Assembly (NCBI GenBank): GCA_003971905.1
Contig: RSEE01000013.1
Location: 682,001-746,000 of the forward strand
DNA length: 64,000 nucleotides
Origin: Moniliella sp. 'wahieum'
Taxonomy: Eukaryota > Basidiomycota > Moniliellomycetes > Moniliellales > Moniliellaceae
Direction of reading: 5' to 3'
In this document: piece after piece, positions 11,301 to 23,117 of the stretch
How positions within the stretch are numbered: the first letter of the stretch is position 1
Layout: each line of letters begins with the position of its first letter
Notes under the pieces: generated by a model
What the model saw: only the letters and a program-made list of their open reading frames with translations
What the model was told of the DNA's origin: nothing
The model's database searches: none
Program-made: the position numbers and the translations under genes

Positions 11301-13507
11301 CCACTCTTCCTCTTCCTGTCCGAGGGAGCGACGCAGGATCGACATGGGTCTGGCGAAGCATCGAGTACAGTTCCCGGTTTTGGACTTCGAGCAGCGCATG
11401 ACGCTCGGTGTACAAACGGTCCATCTCACGCATCTCTTGTTGCAACGCCTCTGAGTTGCCCCGCGCAGTGGCCAAGTCAGCTTCCAGTTGGGTCGATTGC
11501 TCCAACAACGATTCGATCAAGCCGTCGAGCCCTGGAGCAACTGGGATTCGGCTTGCCTCCGAGCCTGTTCCGACTCGACCAACTGGAGCTTGAGTCGCTG
11601 CAGCTCGGTCTCAGTCCACTCCATCTTGTCCTGGTCGGCAAAGCGAGACAGTACCCGATTCACCCCAGCCCCAACAGAGAGGTCATGTCCTGCCCCGCAC
11701 CACCTTGCTTGTTGTCGAATACGACCGCCGCAATAAGTGCTCGATCAGTTGGTGGTAGTGCACAAGGTCATTGGGCTCTGCCTGGATGAGAAGGAGATGT
11801 TTGAGTCCCTTGACAAAGAAATCCAACGCACGACTGCCGCGCACTTGGTCCAACACCGCATTGAACACGTCCAGCGGCGTCTTGAGCTGGGCCAAGACGG
11901 CCGAGCTCATGTGCTGCGCAAGGTCCTCTGCGTCCTGCTTGGCTAGGCTTTCGAACACATCAATGCCCTTGTTCAACGCAGCAAGGTTAAATGCACGAAG
12001 CCGATCCATCACTTGTCGAACCCCGGCCGTATCAGTGGGCACGCAGGTTGACCCGCTCATGCAAATCAATCACAATGTCAGGGTCAAGGAGCGCATTGAT
12101 CAGAAGCAGACTGGTGCTCGCATAGTTGTCCAGGTACCCTCCCGACCCTGTGCCCGTATCCCGAACCTCCTGACTGGCACCAACCCGGGATCCCATTTTT
12201 CCTCGCCCTTCAATCGTCTTCAAAACGCGTTGAAGCCAAAGTTCAAATCGGCTGCGGGTCAGCGGTGCGGTCTCTTGCAAAGCGTCAAAGCCACGCAATA
12301 CCGAGGCATGCCCGGCGGGCTTGATCCAATAACAGAGAAACACCAGAATATCCCCCGCTTGGCGACGCGTGTTCATCGGCCCACTCAAAAGGCAAGCGAC
12401 AATCTCGGTGATGGACCGTTGACTGTCCAACGCATCCGTAGCCCCTGGGGTCGAGTTGAACAGTGCGCGAAAGACCTTGATCACTTCATCTTCGAGTGCC
12501 ACATCCTCATCCGTCTTGAGCGTTTTGGCATGCAGATTGTGAAGAAACATGCCCAACACGGCATTCCCCTTGGACTGCACAAACGTCTCCACCCAGCTGA
12601 TCGCGCACGTCCGTAGCGCCACAGAGAGCGAGGCCATATCGGACGCGGTCACGCTTCCTTCCATAATGCGCCGAATATACCACTCGGGCGAGTTGCGGGC
12701 GATGGCAAGGCGAAATCCCTGGTGTGCAGCATGGGAACGACTCTTGCTCCGCTCGTTTGCTCCCTCCACTCAGCCAAGCGATCGTTGTAGATCAACGCCC
12801 ACTTTTGTCCGTATCGAGCTTCATCAGCTGCTCGAGGCCTTGTGACCGCACCTCGTCGGTCATGCCACCGGAGAGATGGTGGAGCTGGCGCTTGGTGATG
12901 AGCTGCCGGAACATCTCCTCCACCTCAGAAGGAGGAGGGCGGGGGAGGTGGAAGCCAGCATCGTCCGAGGACGGCAGTATGGTTGGGCTGAACGAGGAGG
13001 AAGAATCGAGACCATGGGAGAGGGAGGTGTCGGCGTGGGCCATGCCCGAGGCAGCTGCGGCAACAGCAGCAACAGTGGCTACTGTCCTCTCCTTGGCTGC
13101 GGACGCCGACATGCCAAAGGATGTGTAGCGGTGGCCGTGGCCAGGCGTGAAACTATGGCTGGGGCTGGGACTGGGGCGGGGGGCTAGGGCCGTGGCTGTG
13201 GCTGTAGCTGTAGCTGTGGGTGGGAAGAGGTTTGGCTGCTGATGGAGGGCGTGGGTGCCAAGCCGAAGGCAGTGTCGTCGTGGGTCTGGGACGGGGAGTG
13301 GGGTAGGGACGCCGACTCGAAGCGGCGATGGCGCAGGCTGGGCGGTGGCGAAGAAGGGAGCCGAGAGGGTGAGCTCTGGCTCGGCCGACTGGGGGAGCAG
13401 ACAGACGCAAAGGGGAGATTAGTAGGGGCGCAGCAGACACAGAGGGCATGTGAGCAAGGGCAGCAGCGTACCTCCGTCTCCTGCTTCCTGCGGAACAGCG
13501 CCCGCAT
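8320..13507 (-). CDS. Formin (GBD/FH3-FH1-FH2-DAD), SepA/Cdc12/For3 type
   Basis: Nucleates and elongates unbranched actin filaments for polarity and cytokinesis under Rho control. Order from the N-terminus: MRALFRRKQETE, with an intron starting at 13471 (GTACGC; acceptor near 13389 or 13376); a Ser-rich linker; GBD/FH3 from about 12950 (EVEEMFRQLITKRQLHHLSG, NSPEWYIRRIMEGS, AGDILVFLCYWIKPAGHASV, LALNKGIDVFESLAKQ-like helices); coiled coil near 11300-11520; a very long poly-Pro FH1 (about 10350-10680); FH2 from about 10330 (LKLKQLMWDKLG, LGELLANYPESEVKGK, LHPADQLVVRLMSVPFLKAK, FARLLNIILVVGNFMN, DGTTLLHFIQRTVASLF). A 67-nt intron (9397-9463) restores CR|VQLTELRKDL. A C-terminal DAD-like tail contains QHLLDDVLQSLQ. 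Near 8740-8800 a VH/VN dipeptide repeat and near 11050-11110 an HEHD repeat lie in linkers. Several frame switches lack introns. At about 1,650 residues the length is normal. Confidence 0.92.
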
Positions 13508-14095
13508 TTGTGGTGGTGGTGGTGGTGGCGGTGGTGGTGGTGAGATCGGAGAGGTGACGCTCGGCAGAGGAGAGCGATCTGCAGTTCCGAGTGGCTCGTG
13601 ACACGCCTATCCCACACTCAACGTCGGGGGACGGCAGTCGACAGTCGCCCAGTGCCTGTCGCTCGTCGCCCGTCGGCAGTGCGGCCGCTGCTCCACACAC
13701 TGGCGCTGTGGCCTGCGTCGGACCTGGGGGGCCAACCCTACGCCCGCCTGTTGCTCATCACGTGACAGGCGTCATGCCCACACCAGCACTTTCAACGTTG
13801 CTTCTGTCTTGCAACTTTCAGCCGCTGCGCCGTCTGGGCGATTGAGTTAACCCCGCGGTGCGCCACCCAGCACAGCAGGCAGGCGCAATCGATAACCGAT
13901 CCGCAAGCTTCACGCTCCCATCAGCTGCCCAAAGTTATATGCGTTGCGCCGCAATTAACAATCAGCTCCCACGCACCTCTTCTGCCTCCCACCGGCTCCC
14001 CACAACAAGCTCCTGGCCATCCCCGCCTCCCTCCCCGCCTCCACCGTCCCTCGTCATTCCCTTCTCTCGCCCCTTATCCGCCCAATTGCCCCCCC
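13508..14095. promoter_or_regulatory. Divergent promoter between formin and CBS-PB1 gene
   Basis: A 588-bp gap between two outward-facing starts (13507 minus, 14096 plus). The right part is strongly pyrimidine-rich on the plus strand (C/T runs 14000-14095), which is common in fungal leaders. A GGT/GTG trinucleotide run lies at 13509-13544. No TATA box is evident. Confidence 0.45.
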
Positions 14096-16444
14096 ATGAT
14101 GAACTCACCCACCAGCTCCCGCCGCCGCAGCATCAAGAAAGACGAGGTAGGCCCCTTGGTCTGTGACGAGTCGCTTGACTAAGAAACGACCCCCCCCCCC
14201 CAGGCCACGATCTAACACAGTCACACTTTCCACCTTTTTCTCCCCGCAGGCCATCCGGAAAAAAGTGGACATGGCGCTGCAGCGGAACCAGCGGCGGGGG
14301 CCTCTCGCCCCCCACCCGTTCCTCCCGTTCAGCCTCGAATCGGTCGCAGGGCGCACGCCCCAGCGGTCTTCGGGGCACGGTGGCTGCACTACGTCCTGAT
14401 CCGGCTGTGATGGTGGGTCCGACGACCAGCGTGTGGGATGCGTCCCAAGTGTGTGCGGCCAAGCGGGCAGATTGTGTGTTGGTAGTGGATGCCCAAGAGC
14501 GCTTGGTTGGGATTTTTACCGCCAAGGATCTGGCGTTTCGCGTGCGTATAAACTATCGAGACCGATGATCATACTGATCTGCCATTGCACGCTCGGATGC
14601 GAGGATCTCGCATCCATGCATGTTGTCGAGTGTTGATCGACGAGCCCCAACTGACCCTCGAGCGAACCATGGACTGTGTTTGCCACATTGTGCTTTTGAT
14701 GGCAGGTGGTCGCCGCGTGTCTCGACCCGCTCACTACCCCGTGAGCCAAATCATGACTGGTTCGCCTGTGGTGACGCGGGACAACATGTTGGCCACCGAA
14801 GCGCTGCAGCTCATGGGCACCAGGGGGTTTCGTCATCTGCCCGTGTGTGACGAGCGGGGCAACGTGGTAGGTTTGCTGGACATTGCCAAGGTCTGTTACG
14901 AAGCGCTGGAAAAGATTGAACGAGCATTTGCCAGCAGTCAACAACTGTACCGTGCGCTGCAGGGGGTGCGGTCCGAGTGGGGGTGCGAGCAAAGTAGGCC
15001 CGCCAGACGCGATGGAAACGTACGTGTGCAGGCTACGCGAACTGACGACGGCGCCACCGCTCAAGACACTGTTGGATCCAAGCACACTCCCCTGTACCGT
15101 GTCGGTGCACAGCCTGTGCTGGAAGCAGCGCGGATCATGGCTCAGTTTCGTACCACCTCTGTTCTTGTTTGGAGGAGGCACGAGCCCCCTCCGACAGAGG
15201 CGCGCCCCGCCTGGCAGGGATCTTCACCTCCAAAGATGCAGTGATGCGCGTGCTTGCTGCGGGCCTTGACCCGCAGACATGCAACATGGCCCAGGTCATG
15301 ACTCCGCACCCTGACACGGCCCCGCCAACAATCAGCATCCACAAGCGTTTCGTCAGATGCACAATGGCCATTACCTCAATCTCCCGGTTGTCGACGCGGA
15401 AGAAGGGGTGATCGGGGTGGTGGATGTCCTCCGTCTCACCTGGACCACCTTGGACATGATCACCTCGATGCGCGACGATGGGCCGGAAGGCAGTTCCTGG
15501 AACCAATTCTGGAGCACGTTTGGCTCGTCCTCCTTATTACCGCCACCGGCAGCTGCGGTACCCCCAACAACAACAAAGCAAGAGGAAAAAGAAGCTTTTG
15601 ATTCCCTGCTTCGCACAGGCTCCCCGAGCAGCAGCTCGGACCTCGTCCTTGGTTCCTCCCCGGGCCAACAATCTAAAAACCAGAGCGCAGCGGCCGTGGC
15701 GACCGAGCCCAACACGCAGCCAGACAAGCGAAGAAAGAGCTTGCGTCGTTCCTCGCTTGAGCCCGGTACCAATCCTGGTACTCCCCATACGACCAAAGTA
15801 ATCGGGACCGCGGATCCGTCCTCAGCCCCCGCGCTTGTGCCATGGGTATTCAAGTTCACCACGCCAAGTGGACGGGTGCATCGGTTCCAGTCGGCGTATC
15901 ATTGTCTGGAGCAAATCCGGGGTAAAGTGGAACAAACGTTGATACGCGATCCATTCTTCTGCCCTGCACCTTTACTGTCTTGCTTGCCTTCGTATGTCCC
16001 TCCTGATCCGGGCGACTTTAGCCTCGGCTACGAGGACGACGATCACGACCACGTCCTCCTTACTACCGATGCGGACTTGGTGCAAGCTATCCAGCTGACG
16101 CAGCGCATGGGCCAGAAGCGGCTCACGTTGCTCCTCTACCCTGGTGCCTCGTGGAAACAACACGACCCACAACGGGGAGACCTTGGATCCCATTCCGATT
16201 CGTACGAGGGTACCACACTAAGTGACGAGACCAACCCCACGCTCGATAGGAACGAAGAAACGTCGTCGGACTCTTCATCCCATGCGCTGCTTGACCCCTC
16301 CCATCCCGCCACCTGCGCCCAACACCCGCAGGGCCCGCAGGGCCCCCCACCAAGACCGACTGGGCCCTGCCTGCAGCGATTGGATTCTTGGGCGGGACAG
16401 TGGTGGTGGCTCTTGTGGCTTTCCGGTTCCGGCAACGACAGTGA
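14096..16444 (+). CDS. CBS and PB1 domain protein with C-terminal membrane anchor
   Basis: Fungal-type protein with paired CBS (Bateman) modules, which usually bind adenine nucleotides, and a PB1 protein-interaction domain; exact function unknown. Exon 1 (14096-14146, MMNSPTSSRRRSIKKDE) ends at GTAGG; intron 14147-14249. CBS pieces include CVLVVDAQERLVGIFTAKDL, then intron 14542-14705, then SQIMTGSPVVTRDNMLATEA, HLPVCDERGNVVGLLDIAKV, VLEAARIMAQFRTTSVLVW, LAGIFTSKDAVMRVLAAGLD and LPVVDAEEGVIGVVDVLRL: four CBS repeats. PB1: WVFKFTTPSGRVHRFQSAY ... DADLVQAIQLTQRMG, with the acidic DEDD-like patch YEDDDHDHVLL. The end GFLGGTVVVALVAFRFRQRQ is a single membrane span with a basic tail. Frame switches (for instance a CCCC run one short near 14740) lack introns. 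Confidence 0.92.
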
Positions 16445-17094
16445 TTATAAATAACATGTTTCTACCGGACGCCCACAACAAGATGGACGTGTTTTAACCC
16501 CTTCATCTTTCCCCTTCCTTCCCTTGCCCCCACCTCCCCCCGCCCTCTTCCCCCTTCAACAGACACACTCTCCTTTCCTCTCTCTCTTTGACGACATTAG
16601 GACACTACTGTTCATGACAGCGGCGCTGCATTGCGCAGTGCTTCCGACCTTGCACGACGTTCACGACTTGCTCCCAGCTAGGAGAGATCAGTTTGTTTTG
16701 GTTTTATTTTTGGTGACGAGCTGTGCCTCTTCTCTGTTCCCTGTTCCCAACTCCTTTCTCGGCCCCGCTTTTGTAGCTCTTTCCTCAGCGCTTTCCTTTT
16801 CTCTTGCCTTTCCCGGCCTCGCGTGACGTTGGATTGTGTCCCTTTTTTGTGCCCTTTGGCACGATTGCATCCTCTCCCTACCCACTGCTGTGGCGCCAAC
16901 AAAACGAAGCGCCCACGCCTTTCTGTTCGTTCGGCTGGTGCCCATCTCTCATCACTTCCTCAGAGCCCGTCCCCGTTCCGCTCGCTCATTGATATCCTTG
17001 ACGAGAGAACCAGATATAATGGGCCTTGTCCGTACACGTCGATCTGAAAATCTGAACTTGCGAGCTCCAGAAGCAAGAGTAGAAGTGTGAACCT
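16445..17094. other. Intergenic, T-rich 3' flank
   Basis: Pyrimidine-rich plus-strand DNA after the CBS-PB1 stop, probably its 3' UTR and downstream flank. Short open frames look random. Nothing else was identified. Confidence 0.55.
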
Positions 17095-17440
17095 CTCCGC
17101 ACACAAGAGAGTCACTTGCATTGAGCGAGAGCTGCTAGTGACTGTACTGCCGAGCTGGTCTGCGCTCTGGTGCTTCCCACAGAGAGAGCCACTGGCGCTC
17201 ACGCTTAGGCTCTGTCTGAGGGCATCGACTTTCAATGTGCCATCAGCCGCACACGCTTTGAACAGTTGTTACGAGCCGTTAACTCGCCTCCTGGGACCTC
17301 TTGACAAGGTCCTGAATGACAGCAAAGTGGAGAAGGATCAGGTCGACGCCATTGTCATGGGGGAGGTTCAACACGGATACCATGTGTGCAGCGTTACCCC
17401 GCGTCTCAGCTGGTTACAACAACTATTATTTTGACAACCG
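17095..17440 (+). pseudogene. Hsp70 (SSA-type) gene relic
   Basis: Two adjoining plus-strand frames read as the end of an Hsp70 nucleotide-binding domain: EGIDFQCAISRTRFEQL, then in the next frame CYEPLTRLLGPLDKVLNDSK, continuing VEKDQVDAIVMG. These match the family block around FEELxxDLFRxxxxPVxKVLxDAKxxKxxV. Upstream coding is degraded and includes an in-frame stop; the GGSTRIPKVQ block that should follow is missing, and no start, linker or substrate-binding domain is present. It is therefore a fragment, not a gene with a single length error. A second, independent Hsp70 fragment lies at 34.7-35.0 kb on the other strand. Confidence 0.75.
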
Positions 17441-19467
17441 CCAAGAGTTTGACTCCCTCCCTCGCTATCGGAGCCCAGTGTTGAAGAGTTTATACCCTTC
17501 CGGGCTCATTAATCATTGTTGAGCAGCGGGCACGTACGTGCTTGTCCAGATGTCTGGGAGAGGGGGATCCCCCGCGTCTCAGCCACTCCGACAAGTATTT
17601 CGAAACGATGAGCGTTAAGAGTTTGACCCTTCCCGCGCTATTGGCGCTCATTTTTAGTTCATAACCTTCCGGCCTTCGACTTTCGCTTCGCGCGGGGCCG
17701 TCGACGGCACCGAATACGCAAGGACAGACAGAGGTCGTTGGCGATGTAACTACATCCTAGCGTCGTCTTTTTGCATCGCTTGGGCTGAGAGCAGAAGCCC
17801 GGATGCGAACACCGAGGAGGGGTGGGAACTGAGACTGAGAGTACTCAGATTGAGTTCAACGTTCAGTACTCAGTCTCAGTTCACTGAGTCCCCAAGCCCT
17901 CAGATTGATCTCAGATCTCACGAGTCCTCAGACAGAGGCTTGACGGTCGGATGCATGATGCTTGAAGCTTGAGGACGGCCACCACTACGGCGTGGCAAAG
18001 CTTGAAGCTTGAAGCTTGAAGCTCCCAGAGGCTGATGCCCAGGATTCGCACCGGGCAAATTCAATCTTCAATTACATCCACTTTAAACGCCGACGCCAAG
18101 TGGCCGAGGGACGGTGGCCAGTGGCCGGTGAGGGGATGTTACATCCCTGATGCGGTCATGGAGGTTGACGCGTTGACGAGGCTGGACGTTGGACGCGGCG
18201 TGGGGGACGCGGTGGAGCGGACGCGAGGACGTGTGACATGTGAGCCGATGTCGGGTGACGTGCTGACGGCATGGATGCAGGATGGGTGATGCGTGGGTGA
18301 CCCGGTGACGCGTGCTGAGCGCTGCCACGCTGCCACGCTGCCACGCTGACGCACCCGGCCAGCCACCAAGTCGGGATGGCAGAGACGGCAGACAGTGGTC
18401 TGGGCGTGGCTGGCGCTAGAGCTAAGCGCTAGGGCTAAGCGCCGTGGAGTTAGTCCCAGGCAGCGTTTGTCCGTCGTGTGCGCAGCCACGGGGCGAGTGT
18501 TCTGCGTGCCGAGGAGCGGGCTGTCTGGAGTTAAATGCCCAATGTCGCCGGCGGCTCACGCGCTCACGCGCCAGCCGCGCAAAGGGTCACTGTGCCCGGG
18601 TACATATTACATTCGTGCCCGGCTCTGCCGATATTCGGGTTGGTGCTGGGCGAGTGCCCTGGACCGAGGACGGCGGGGGTGGTGTGGTGGTGGATCGGGG
18701 AGGCGGCTGTGTGTGCGGTGCGCGGAGGCGTGCACTGGGGACGGGACGGGCGCAGATAGATAGATTGGTTGATTGGTTAGGGGATGGGTCAGGGAGGGAG
18801 GCAGTGGCGAGGGCTGGCAAACCGATGGAGACGATCGATGATCGATGTGTGTCGGCGAGCCCTGTGGCCTGAAGCTCAGGCTTAGGCTTAGGCTCGATGG
18901 CCGATGGCCGATGGCCAGGCAGCTTGGAGCCCCATGTCCATGTTGCTCGTCCCGCCGGCCCAGTCGTCGGCGTCTCAATCTCACATCTCAGCATCCCAGA
19001 TTCCTCAGAAACGCCGCCCTGCCCTGCCGCCGCACGTGGGACACCGGAGGCCCAGCGCCCCAGTCGCTACGAACAGGCTAGCGGCTCCGGAGTCATGAGT
19101 GGCCAGCGCTCAGCCAGGGCACTGAGCCTCAGCACCTCAGCGATCAGCGTCACTCGCGTCACTAGCGTCACTCGACTTGACTGGTCCAGTCCAAGTGAGT
19201 CCGGCCGCACGCGCAGGCTCCTGCGCCTCTCGCCGGCCCCCGCCGACCCCTGTGACGCATTATGCATGATGTGTGATGTGTGACGCGTGACGTTGACTAC
19301 TGTCGTGTCACTCACTGCCTTTCTTCGGACTACATAACTTAGCCAGCATCGCAGCAGCACTTCCATCCGAAGCTACCCCTCTTCTTCCCACCACCGCCAC
19401 TGCCACCACCGCTACCACACCACATACCCTTTGCCCTCGCCTTCCCTTTCCCCCTCGGCACCGCACC
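17441..19467. other. Gene-free, repeat-rich intergenic DNA
   Basis: About 2 kb without supported coding. It holds CTCAG/CTGAG-rich sequence (17825-17935), an AAGCTT heptamer array (17998-18023), an octamer array CGCTGCCA (18330-18355), ATCGAT copies (18834-18846), a CGATGGC array (18896-18917) and ACTCGCGTCACTAGCGTC-like repeats (19150-19170). The last 150 bp is the RCF2 leader. Confidence 0.6.
17998..18023. repeat. AAGCTT heptamer array (GAAGCTT)n
   Basis: Nearly four units of a 7-bp repeat, each the palindrome AAGCTT plus one G. Related arrays occur at 5289-5306, 55569-55586, 55702-55719, 56941-56958 and 57868-57900. Confidence 0.9.
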
Positions 19468-20301
19468 ATGAGCACGCTTGACAATCTCTACGCGATGCAG
19501 CCCTACCGCAGCGCCCAATTCAACTACACCGTCACCTGGGGTACCGCTGGTTTCTTGGCGGGTGGAGCGGGCTTGGTGGTACCCTATTGTCCGGCTCGCC
19601 TCGCGTCGCTGGCCGTCGGTCGCCCGCGCCCACCCTAGTGTCAAGTTCTCCTTGTGCTTTTTCGGCGTGTGCATTGGGCATGATTGCGGCCGACAAGGGC
19701 GGGCTTGCGCTTTGACCGCCAAAACCGCCGCGACTTTATCGCGCTCCAGCAAGGCGAGACGGCCGAGGACCGGATTTGGAACTCGCTCACGCCGTCCCAA
19801 AAGGCGCTCACCTTTATCAAGGACAACAAGGTTCCTGTCGCACTGGGAGGGTACGTTGCTGCATCCGTTGTTCGGTTCTGTTTCTCTTGGGTGGCCTACC
19901 ACCTGCGTACAGTTGTACTGACTGTCTGTGTGTCTGTTGCCTATATGCCTGCTGCTGCCTGTCTGTCTGCCTGTCTGTCTGTCTGCCTGTCTGCCTGTCT
20001 GCCTGCCTACCCTCCCCTGGGATCGATCTGCGCTCGGCTGCTCTGTAGGTTGGCCACGTCGATCGGGACTGTGCTCGCCTACCTCCAAACCACGCCGATG
20101 ACAGGACGCAGAAAGTGGTGGAAGCGCGTGTATGGGGCCAGGGGGACCATCCTCACCATCCTCGCCATTGCCGGCTTGAGCACCATCCCCACCCCCGGCG
20201 ACGGAAATCAAGAAGCTGCACGAGCGCGACAACAACACTCGTGGATGGACAGCTGGAAGCGTCCCAACCAGACCTCAAGGCAGCTCGAAACAAAGAAGTG
20301 A
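19468..20301 (+). CDS. Respiratory supercomplex factor 2-like protein with Hig1 domain
   Basis: Inner-membrane mitochondrial protein expected to bind cytochrome c oxidase and help supercomplex formation. The start MSTLDNLYAMQPYRSAQFNY is followed by two hydrophobic segments (TAGFLAGGAGLVVP and a second that reads FSLCFFGVCIGM in the neighbouring frame) and ADKGGLRFDRQNRRDF, as in the N-terminal half of Rcf2. After WNSLTPSQKALTFIKDNK a 198-nt intron (19851-20048) is filled with CTGC/CTGT tetramers. Exon 2 gives SIGTVLAYLQTTPMTG, a segment that reads QKVVEARVWGQ in the neighbouring frame (the Hig1 QxxxxxRxxxQ-type motif), and TILTILAIAGLSTIP. Two or three one-base frame switches occur. Rcf1 and other Hig1 proteins lack the N-terminal half. 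The stop at 20301 assumes the last frame LETKK. Confidence 0.72.
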
Positions 20302-21477
20302 TCGGTTCGGTCAATGCATATCTGGCGGCAAAATGCCTATTTTTTTTTTACCTGGCCGTGGAGGATGCAGGGCGGGGCTTGGGGATTGTGCCTGATGGAA
20401 CAGGGTCTATCAGATGATGCGCAACGTTCCACACATGTCCTCGTCCTGGCATTGGCCCAATCTACTATCCCCTGTAAGCTTTCGCGCACTCCGAATTGGA
20501 TGATTGCAACGACATTGTAGTTCTCGTCATGGGTGCTGCTTGGTGCATCCATGGCGAGAGGGCTTGGCTGCGGCGCGCCATGGGCCGTTTGTATGGGATA
20601 GGGGGAAGGAGGCGAGGAGGGCGGGATGGGACGCAGTGGGAAACAGAACAGGAACACATTGCCCAAGGCGCGTCGAGCCAATGCGTGGGAGGGCGGGGGT
20701 GCGGAGGGAGAGTGTGTGTGCTGGAAGATGGGCCCCCTGTGCGCCTGGGATGGATGCTGCTGCTGGCACTTGTGGGTCCCATCGGCGGCGAGGATCGAGG
20801 AGCACGCCAATCAAGGATCAAGCTTGACTTCAAATTTCAAAGGTGCCCACCTTAAGCCAGCGGGGAAGGAGGGGCAACCCTAGCACGCGCCCACAGGCTA
20901 GGGTTGCGGGCGGGGGGGCTTGGCGATCGGGCGAGTGGCGGGAAGAAAGCCGGTGGAGAGCAGGGTAGGGTTAGACGTTAGAGTTAGATCGCAGCGGCCA
21001 AATGCCACAGGTGAGCTGGACCGGTGATGTGCCGCGCACCCTGGGCGGCGGGGCAGGGCAGGCGGGCAGTGTGCTGCGGCCCAACCGGGTATTGGCGGGG
21101 GCTGCCGGTTAGGTGCTGGGCACGGGCACCTGGGCAGGCATGCGGCACGCGGCCAGTGTGTGGCTGCTGCGGGTGTCTCTGTGCTGCATTTTCTGCCTCG
21201 CTGTTTCTTCCAGGCAGCCACGCCAGTCTGCTCATCTCTTCCCCCCACCACCCCTTCCCGCCCCCCTCCCCCCCCCACCCCGCCTCTCCTTGGCCGGCCC
21301 TCAGAGCCCGCCCCTGCCGCACGGCCCCGCCCCCCTTCGCCCACCATTCCCTCCGAAGAACTAATAGCTTCGCCCCGCTGGGTCGCACGCTGTGCTCCCC
21401 GCCCCACCCGCGTCCGCCTCCCTAGCACCGCCCGCTCCGCTTTTGAATTTTCTCTCCCCCTCCCCCCCTTCGCCCCC
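20302..21477. other. Intergenic between RCF2 and ornithine decarboxylase
   Basis: Nothing supported as coding. G-rich on the plus strand in the first half, then a long C-rich leader (21240-21477) directly before the ODC start. The long leader would allow translational control of ODC, but I saw no convincing conserved upstream frame. Confidence 0.5.
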
Positions 21478-23117
21478 ATGGCTTCCCACACCCCTGCCCC
21501 CGCCCCCGCGCCGCCGCCGACCGTGACGGCCGAGCAGGCCGCTCGCGCTGCCCTCAAGGCAGCCTCTCTCGATTGTCACCTCCCCTCTCGCCCGGCTCCT
21601 CTTCCCAAGAAGCCCATTGACCCGGCCGTGGCAGCCCGGGTGCAGGCCAAGCTCGATGCGCTGGCACTGGACGAGACCCTTGCCGCGTCTCCGCTGCCCT
21701 CGCTTCAGCCGCTCTACGGTGCGGATCCGACCATGAGCAAGCCCATCTACCCTGGCACCGTTGCTGCCAATCTGGCCGCGGTCCTGAATGGGATCGACGT
21801 GGATGAGTGCGATGTGGATGGCGAAAATGCGTTTTTCGTTGCGGACCTGTCTGTTGTGCATCAACAGCACACGCGTTGGCTCGCCGAGCTGCCCCGCATC
21901 ACTCCCTTTTACGCTGTCAAATGCAATCCCGACCCGTACATGCTGCGCCTGCTCGCTGGCCTGGGTACCGGGTTTGATTGTGCGTCGAATGCGGAAATTC
22001 AGTCGGTGCTCAACCTGGGCGTGGCACCGGAACGGATTGTGTATGCCAACCCGTGCAAGGCGGCGTCCTTTGTTCGTCAAGCCAAGCGGCAGCACGTTGA
22101 GTTGGCCACGTTTGACAATGCCGACGAATTGGACAAGATGGCTCGGTTCCATCCCACGTGCAAACTCGTCGTTCGCATTCTCGCCGATGACAGTCGCAGC
22201 GTATGCCAGCTCGGGCTCAAGTTTGGTGCTCCGGTAGGTGCGGTGCCCGGACTGTTGGCCAAGGCGAAAGCCTCAACCTGTCGGTTGTCGGCGTGAGCTT
22301 CCACGTGGGCAGCGGGTGCTTTGACCCGCTTGCGTTCCGGGATGCGATTGCGCGTGCCCGCTCGGCGTTCGATATGGGCGACCAGGCTGGCTACATTTTG
22401 ACCTGTTGGATGTAGGTGGCGGATTTGAACCGCCTACGTTTGCTGCCACGGCCGCCGTGTTGCGCGAGGCGATTGATGATTACTTCCCCTCCTCGATCTA
22501 CTCGTCTTCTGCCGACGGTGCGCGTCCCTTCGGATCATTGCTGAGCCAGGCCGGTTCTACGCCGCGTCGGCCTTCACTTTGGCGGCGAACATTATTGCTC
22601 GTCGGGACGGTGCGTCGGACGCGCCTGTGCCCGAGACCGAAGAAGACTTGTCCTCGCAAGGCCACGACCACGACGGTACCGTTTCCTCTGCCACGACGGT
22701 CGCGGAGGAGACGGCAGCGACACCGCGTGTGATGCTGTACCAGAACGACGGGGTGTATGGCGCGTTCAACTGCATCATGTTTGATCACCAAGAGGTGGAA
22801 CCCAAGGTGCTTACGTTGCAACGGAAATTTGTGTACCCTGTTGGGCGTACGAGCGCGTCGGGGGACCTAGTTCCGTGTTCCGTCTGGGGTCCGACGTGCG
22901 ACTCGATCGACTGTGTGGCACGGGCGGCTCTGTTGCCCGCTGGGCCGGTGGGCTGGAAGTAGGCGATTGGTTGGGCTACGAGCAAATGGGCGCATACACC
23001 CTCTGTGCCGCCTCGGCGTTCAATGGCATTCCTACCGCTTCGGTGCGGTACTGCCTCGGTGCGGAAGGTGAACACGCAACCGCCGTTCGGTCCGTGTTGC
23101 AACTTGACTCGGCCTAG
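21478..23117 (+). CDS. Ornithine decarboxylase
   Basis: PLP enzyme that makes putrescine from ornithine, the first step of polyamine synthesis; cytosolic. The ATG at 21478 opens an Ala/Pro-rich N-terminus. FYAVKCNPDPYMLRLLAGLG carries the PLP lysine (K148 by this start). Next come GFDCASNAEIQSVLNLG, ERIVYANPCKAASFVRQA, VGVSFHVGSGCFDP, LLDVGGGFEP (Gly-rich phosphate loop), RIIAEPGRFYAASAFTLAAN, VWGPTCDSID (active-site Cys) and GAYTLCAASAFNG. There is no intron. The frame moves several times (near 22266, 22394, 22535 and 22950), where alignment to the family implies a run of C or G one base short; everything else is well conserved, so I take it as an intact gene in an error-bearing assembly. 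The putrescine made here leads to substrates of the polyamine oxidase at 5.8 kb. Confidence 0.96.

Noticed and set aside
10428-11789. 453-codon plus-strand open frame
   Set aside because: It is antisense to the formin FH1/FH2 region; its Gly/Glu/Arg repeats are the complement of poly-proline codons.
21478-23117. Ornithine decarboxylase as a pseudogene
   Set aside because: All catalytic motifs are intact and the frame moves fit run-length changes of the kind seen in every other gene here, so assembly error is the better reading.
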